In this document: one piece after another, positions 3,455-5,316 of the stretch
Position numbering within the stretch: the stretch's first letter is position 1
Layout of the letters: each line of letters starts with the position of its first letter
Assembly (NCBI GenBank): GCA_964517135.1
Contig: CAZFBA010000071.1
Location: 1 to 5,316, forward strand
Reading direction: 5' to 3'
Source of the DNA: CAZFBA01 sp964517135
Lineage (GTDB): Bacteria > Cyanobacteriota > Vampirovibrionia > JBFMGH01
Length of the DNA stretch: 5,316 nucleotides
Program-made: the position numbers and the translations under genes
Notes under the pieces: generated by a model
Seen by the model: the letters and a program-made list of their open reading frames with translations, nothing else
Databases searched by the model: none
What the model was told of the DNA's origin: nothing

Positions 3455-5137
3455 CTATACCTTACCTGCAAGCAATTTTGCATGCTCATACTGAAGCGTT
3501 TTTGTAGGTAAATCACATACTTCAGAAGGTCCCCAGTATTGTATGGGGCCAGGATACAGATAATCTTCGTTCATCATCCACTGCTCACGATTCTCTATAA
3601 GCTTTTTGAATGGTTGTCCGTCAAGATCAACAAGAGCTTTTTGTATTACAGGTTTATCTTTACCGTGACGCCTTTCAAGATTCATCATCATTGTTAGTGG
3701 AATACCTGCTGGCTGCCAGTCTTTAGCGGGCTTAATAGTCTTCTGTATCGCTGACATATAGCCTGTCAGATTATTAAGTATTAAAGCTACTGCATTATAG
3801 CCTAAAGAATACGTGTAATCAGCATCATAATTTGATGGGGGGCAGCATCTGCCTTCATAACCAAAGAAATGAGCTACAGGACTGAATTTTCCTTTAAAAG
3901 TGCCTTTTTGTTTCATATGGTCAAGGCGTTTTTTGATCATCATAATGAGCAATTTTTCTGTTTCTATTTTAGATACCTGAACATTGCCGTGCGGATCTCT
4001 ATCTTCTAAAAGCTGTTCTTGAATGATCATTGGCAATGATGAAAAGACTCTTTCATCTTCTTCGTTTAATTCTTGCATAACAAATTCTATTCTTTCAACC
4101 AGGGTTCTTAACTCGTTAAAAGTTTCCTGATGGTTGACCAGAGAGTCATTCAATGAAGTTATCATTCTTTTCATTTCAGGTATAAACTCAATGACGCCTT
4201 CAGGTATCAAAGCAATACCGAAGTTTTTGCCCTGCTCTGATCTCTTAATAATAGCGTCAATAAGAGTATCAACAACATCTTTTAGAGACATTTGTTTATG
4301 TGCAACTTCTTCAGAGATTAATGTAACATTGGGCTGAGTCTGGAGTGCACATTCAAGGGCTATATGAGAAGCACTTCTGCCCATCAGGCGTATAAAGTGC
4401 CAATATTTTCTGGCAGAATTGGCGTCTCTCAGCAGGTTGCCAATAAGTTCTGAATAGGTTTTTGAACATGAATCGAAGCCGAAAGAAGCTTCTACCCACT
4501 GGTTTTTCAGGTCTCCATCGATTGTTTTTGGTACACCGATAACCTGAATACCAGTATTGTTTCTAGCAAAATACTCTGCAAGAAGAGCTGCGTTAGTGTT
4601 AGAGTCATCTCCTCCAACAATAACCAGGGCTGAGATGCCAAGTTTTTTCATGTTTTCAAGGCATTGTTCAAACTGGTCTTCTTTTTCCAGTTTGGTTCTG
4701 CCGGAGGCAATCATATCAAAGCCACCGGTATTTCTGTATTCATCAATGATATCCTGTGTAATTTCAACATATTTGCAGTCTGTAATACCTGAAGGGCCGC
4801 CAAGAAAGCCATAGAGTTTATTCTGGTTATTGGCATTTTTAAGTGCATCGAATATACCAGCTATAACGTTATGTCCCCCAGGGGCCTGACCGCCTGACAG
4901 TACTACACCGACGTTTAAAATGCTGTCTTTTCTTCCTGAAGCTCCCGGTACAAATTTTACTACCGGGCTGCCATATATATTAGGGAATATCGCTTTTATT
5001 TTATCACTGTCTTTCACTGATTCAGTATATTCACCAACTTGAAGCTTGACTTTATCTATACCTTCAGAGAAAACACCTGTGAGTTTTGGTTGATATTCTG
5101 CTCTTGCCTTTTGTAATGGAGATATTTCTTTACTCAT
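3455..5137 (-). CDS. pfp: Diphosphate-fructose-6-phosphate 1-phosphotransferase (PPi-dependent phosphofructokinase, long form)
   Basis: This cytosolic glycolytic enzyme phosphorylates fructose 6-phosphate to fructose 1,6-bisphosphate using pyrophosphate, reversibly. At 560 aa it matches the long PFP class known from plants, Borrelia, Chlamydia and some Bacteroidetes, rather than the ~320-aa bacterial PfkA. Visible motifs are GGQAPGGHNVI (82-92) for phosphate binding and GGDDS (175-179), where Asp replaces the Gly of ATP-type GGDGS. Also present are PKTIDGD (203-209), with the Lys typical of PPi enzymes and Asp207 as the catalytic base, and MGRSASH (252-258). An IPEG segment and GYEGRCCPPSNYDADY near the C-terminal third bind sugar phosphate. 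An inserted helical region of about 330-410 is usual in the long class. The start ATG 5137 follows GAGGAAA (5148-5142). The frame is intact and appears to be transcribed alone, convergent with the 102-aa gene. Confidence 0.96.
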   Translation of the reverse strand: MSKEISPLQKARAEYQPKLTGVFSEGIDKVKLQVGEYTESVKDSDKIKAIFPNIYGSPVVKFVPGASGRKDSILNVGVVLSGGQAPGGHNVIAGIFDALKNANNQNKLYGFLGGPSGITDCKYVEITQDIIDEYRNTGGFDMIASGRTKLEKEDQFEQCLENMKKLGISALVIVGGDDSNTNAALLAEYFARNNTGIQVIGVPKTIDGDLKNQWVEASFGFDSCSKTYSELIGNLLRDANSARKYWHFIRLMGRSASHIALECALQTQPNVTLISEEVAHKQMSLKDVVDTLIDAIIKRSEQGKNFGIALIPEGVIEFIPEMKRMITSLNDSLVNHQETFNELRTLVERIEFVMQELNEEDERVFSSLPMIIQEQLLEDRDPHGNVQVSKIETEKLLIMMIKKRLDHMKQKGTFKGKFSPVAHFFGYEGRCCPPSNYDADYTYSLGYNAVALILNNLTGYMSAIQKTIKPAKDWQPAGIPLTMMMNLERRHGKDKPVIQKALVDLDGQPFKKLIENREQWMMNEDYLYPGPIQYWGPSEVCDLPTKTLQYEHAKLLAGKV

Positions 5138-5162
5138 AATCTTTCCTCATCTTAATGTTCAT

Positions 5163-5174
5163 AGTATAACAGGT
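5163..5174 (-). promoter_or_regulatory. Extended -10 promoter of pfp
   Basis: On the minus strand this reads ACCTGTTATACT, which contains TG-T-TATACT, a good extended -10. There is no convincing -35. Transcription would start close to 5156, leaving a leader of about 20 bases that contains the GAGGAAA ribosome binding site. The core CCTGTTATA recurs at 1058-1066 and 6-14. Confidence 0.45.
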
Positions 5175-5284
5175 TGATACTTAAAATATACCAGAGACAG
5201 GGCTTAAAATAAACAATACATTTCATTTTCTTATACCTGTGCTGAAGTTGCTGGTAGACTCTTAAATTTGACGATAATCTCTGA

Positions 5285-5311
5285 GGGTTTTTGCCGTCAG
5301 GCAAAATACCC
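5285..5311. repeat. Hairpin repeat copy B (TTTTGCC/GGCAAAA)
   Basis: Arms TTTTGCC (5289-5295) and GGCAAAA (5300-5306) enclose a 4-base GTCA loop. The stem extends by GGGT/ACCC pairing past a single bulged T, to 5285-5311. It shares GTTTTTGCC...CAGGCAAAA with the hairpin at 3304-3330. It lies 150 bases upstream of the pfp start, at the window edge. Confidence 0.5.
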
Positions 5312-5316
5312 GGCCA

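Noticed and set aside
3282..3494. 70-codon plus frame
   Set aside because: No Shine-Dalgarno, includes the hairpin at 3304-3330 and runs 40 bases into the 3' end of pfp on the other strand.
4134..4814. Plus-strand frames at 4134-4337 and 4557-4814
   Set aside because: Entirely antisense to the well-supported pfp gene.
5152..5316. Open minus-strand frame of 54 codons reaching the right edge, stop 14 bases before the pfp start
   Set aside because: Spacing would suit an operon, but the last ~25 codons have random AT-rich composition and the pfp promoter lies inside it. A second frame (5315-5262) looks equally plausible. No family recognised.
5240..5316. tRNA-Leu-like string (TGGTAGAC, near 5251, ending in GGCCA)
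   Set aside because: No T-arm GGTTC-type sequence, no fitting anticodon stem and no matching acceptor stem. The resemblance is limited to a few bases.

Overview
The window looks like a piece of an AT-rich bacterial chromosome from a metagenome-type assembly. A run of exactly 100 Ns (1663-1762) marks a scaffold join, so true adjacency across it is not certain. The non-gap sequence is clearly AT-rich, but the first ~110 bases are strikingly GC-rich. Genes use Shine-Dalgarno sites and TGA, TAG and TAA stops, so the code looks standard. The lineage cannot be fixed from this. A long PPi-dependent phosphofructokinase, a Fur-family regulator and several small orphan proteins would fit an uncultured anaerobe or fermenter. 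A non-photosynthetic cyanobacterial relative (Melainabacteria/Vampirovibrionia) is a guess only.

Layout, left to right. Positions 1-249 hold no convincing gene. They contain a perfect 16-bp GC-rich hairpin, a textbook G-quadruplex run and a second GC hairpin. Positions 250-919 form a minus-strand unit: an 86-aa Gln/Gly-rich protein with a strong ribosome binding site, then a 50-aa peptide with a signal-like N-terminus, then a rho-independent terminator. A divergent promoter region (about 950-1160) separates this unit from a plus-strand Fur/Zur-family repressor. After the gap come three plus-strand genes. The first is a QueD/6-pyruvoyltetrahydropterin-synthase family enzyme whose catalytic Cys is replaced by Glu-Glu, which points to the folate-pathway PTPS-III subtype. 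The second is a MerR-type HTH protein with a long C-terminal coiled coil. The third is a 102-aa protein of unknown family. A convergent intergenic region with three hairpins (3208-3329) separates them from a complete minus-strand pfp gene (560 aa), whose start and promoter lie near the right end.

The genes do not form one obvious pathway. The window mixes core metabolism (glycolysis, pterin/folate), metal-responsive regulation and small orphan genes. The most interesting points are the PTPS-III-like active site, the previously uncalled 50-aa secreted-type peptide paired with a Q-rich protein, the GC-rich hairpin/G4 cluster at an assembly edge, a hairpin repeat that flanks pfp, and a 9-mer (CCTGTTATA) shared by promoter-like sites. 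I see no transposase, CRISPR array, rRNA or convincing tRNA.
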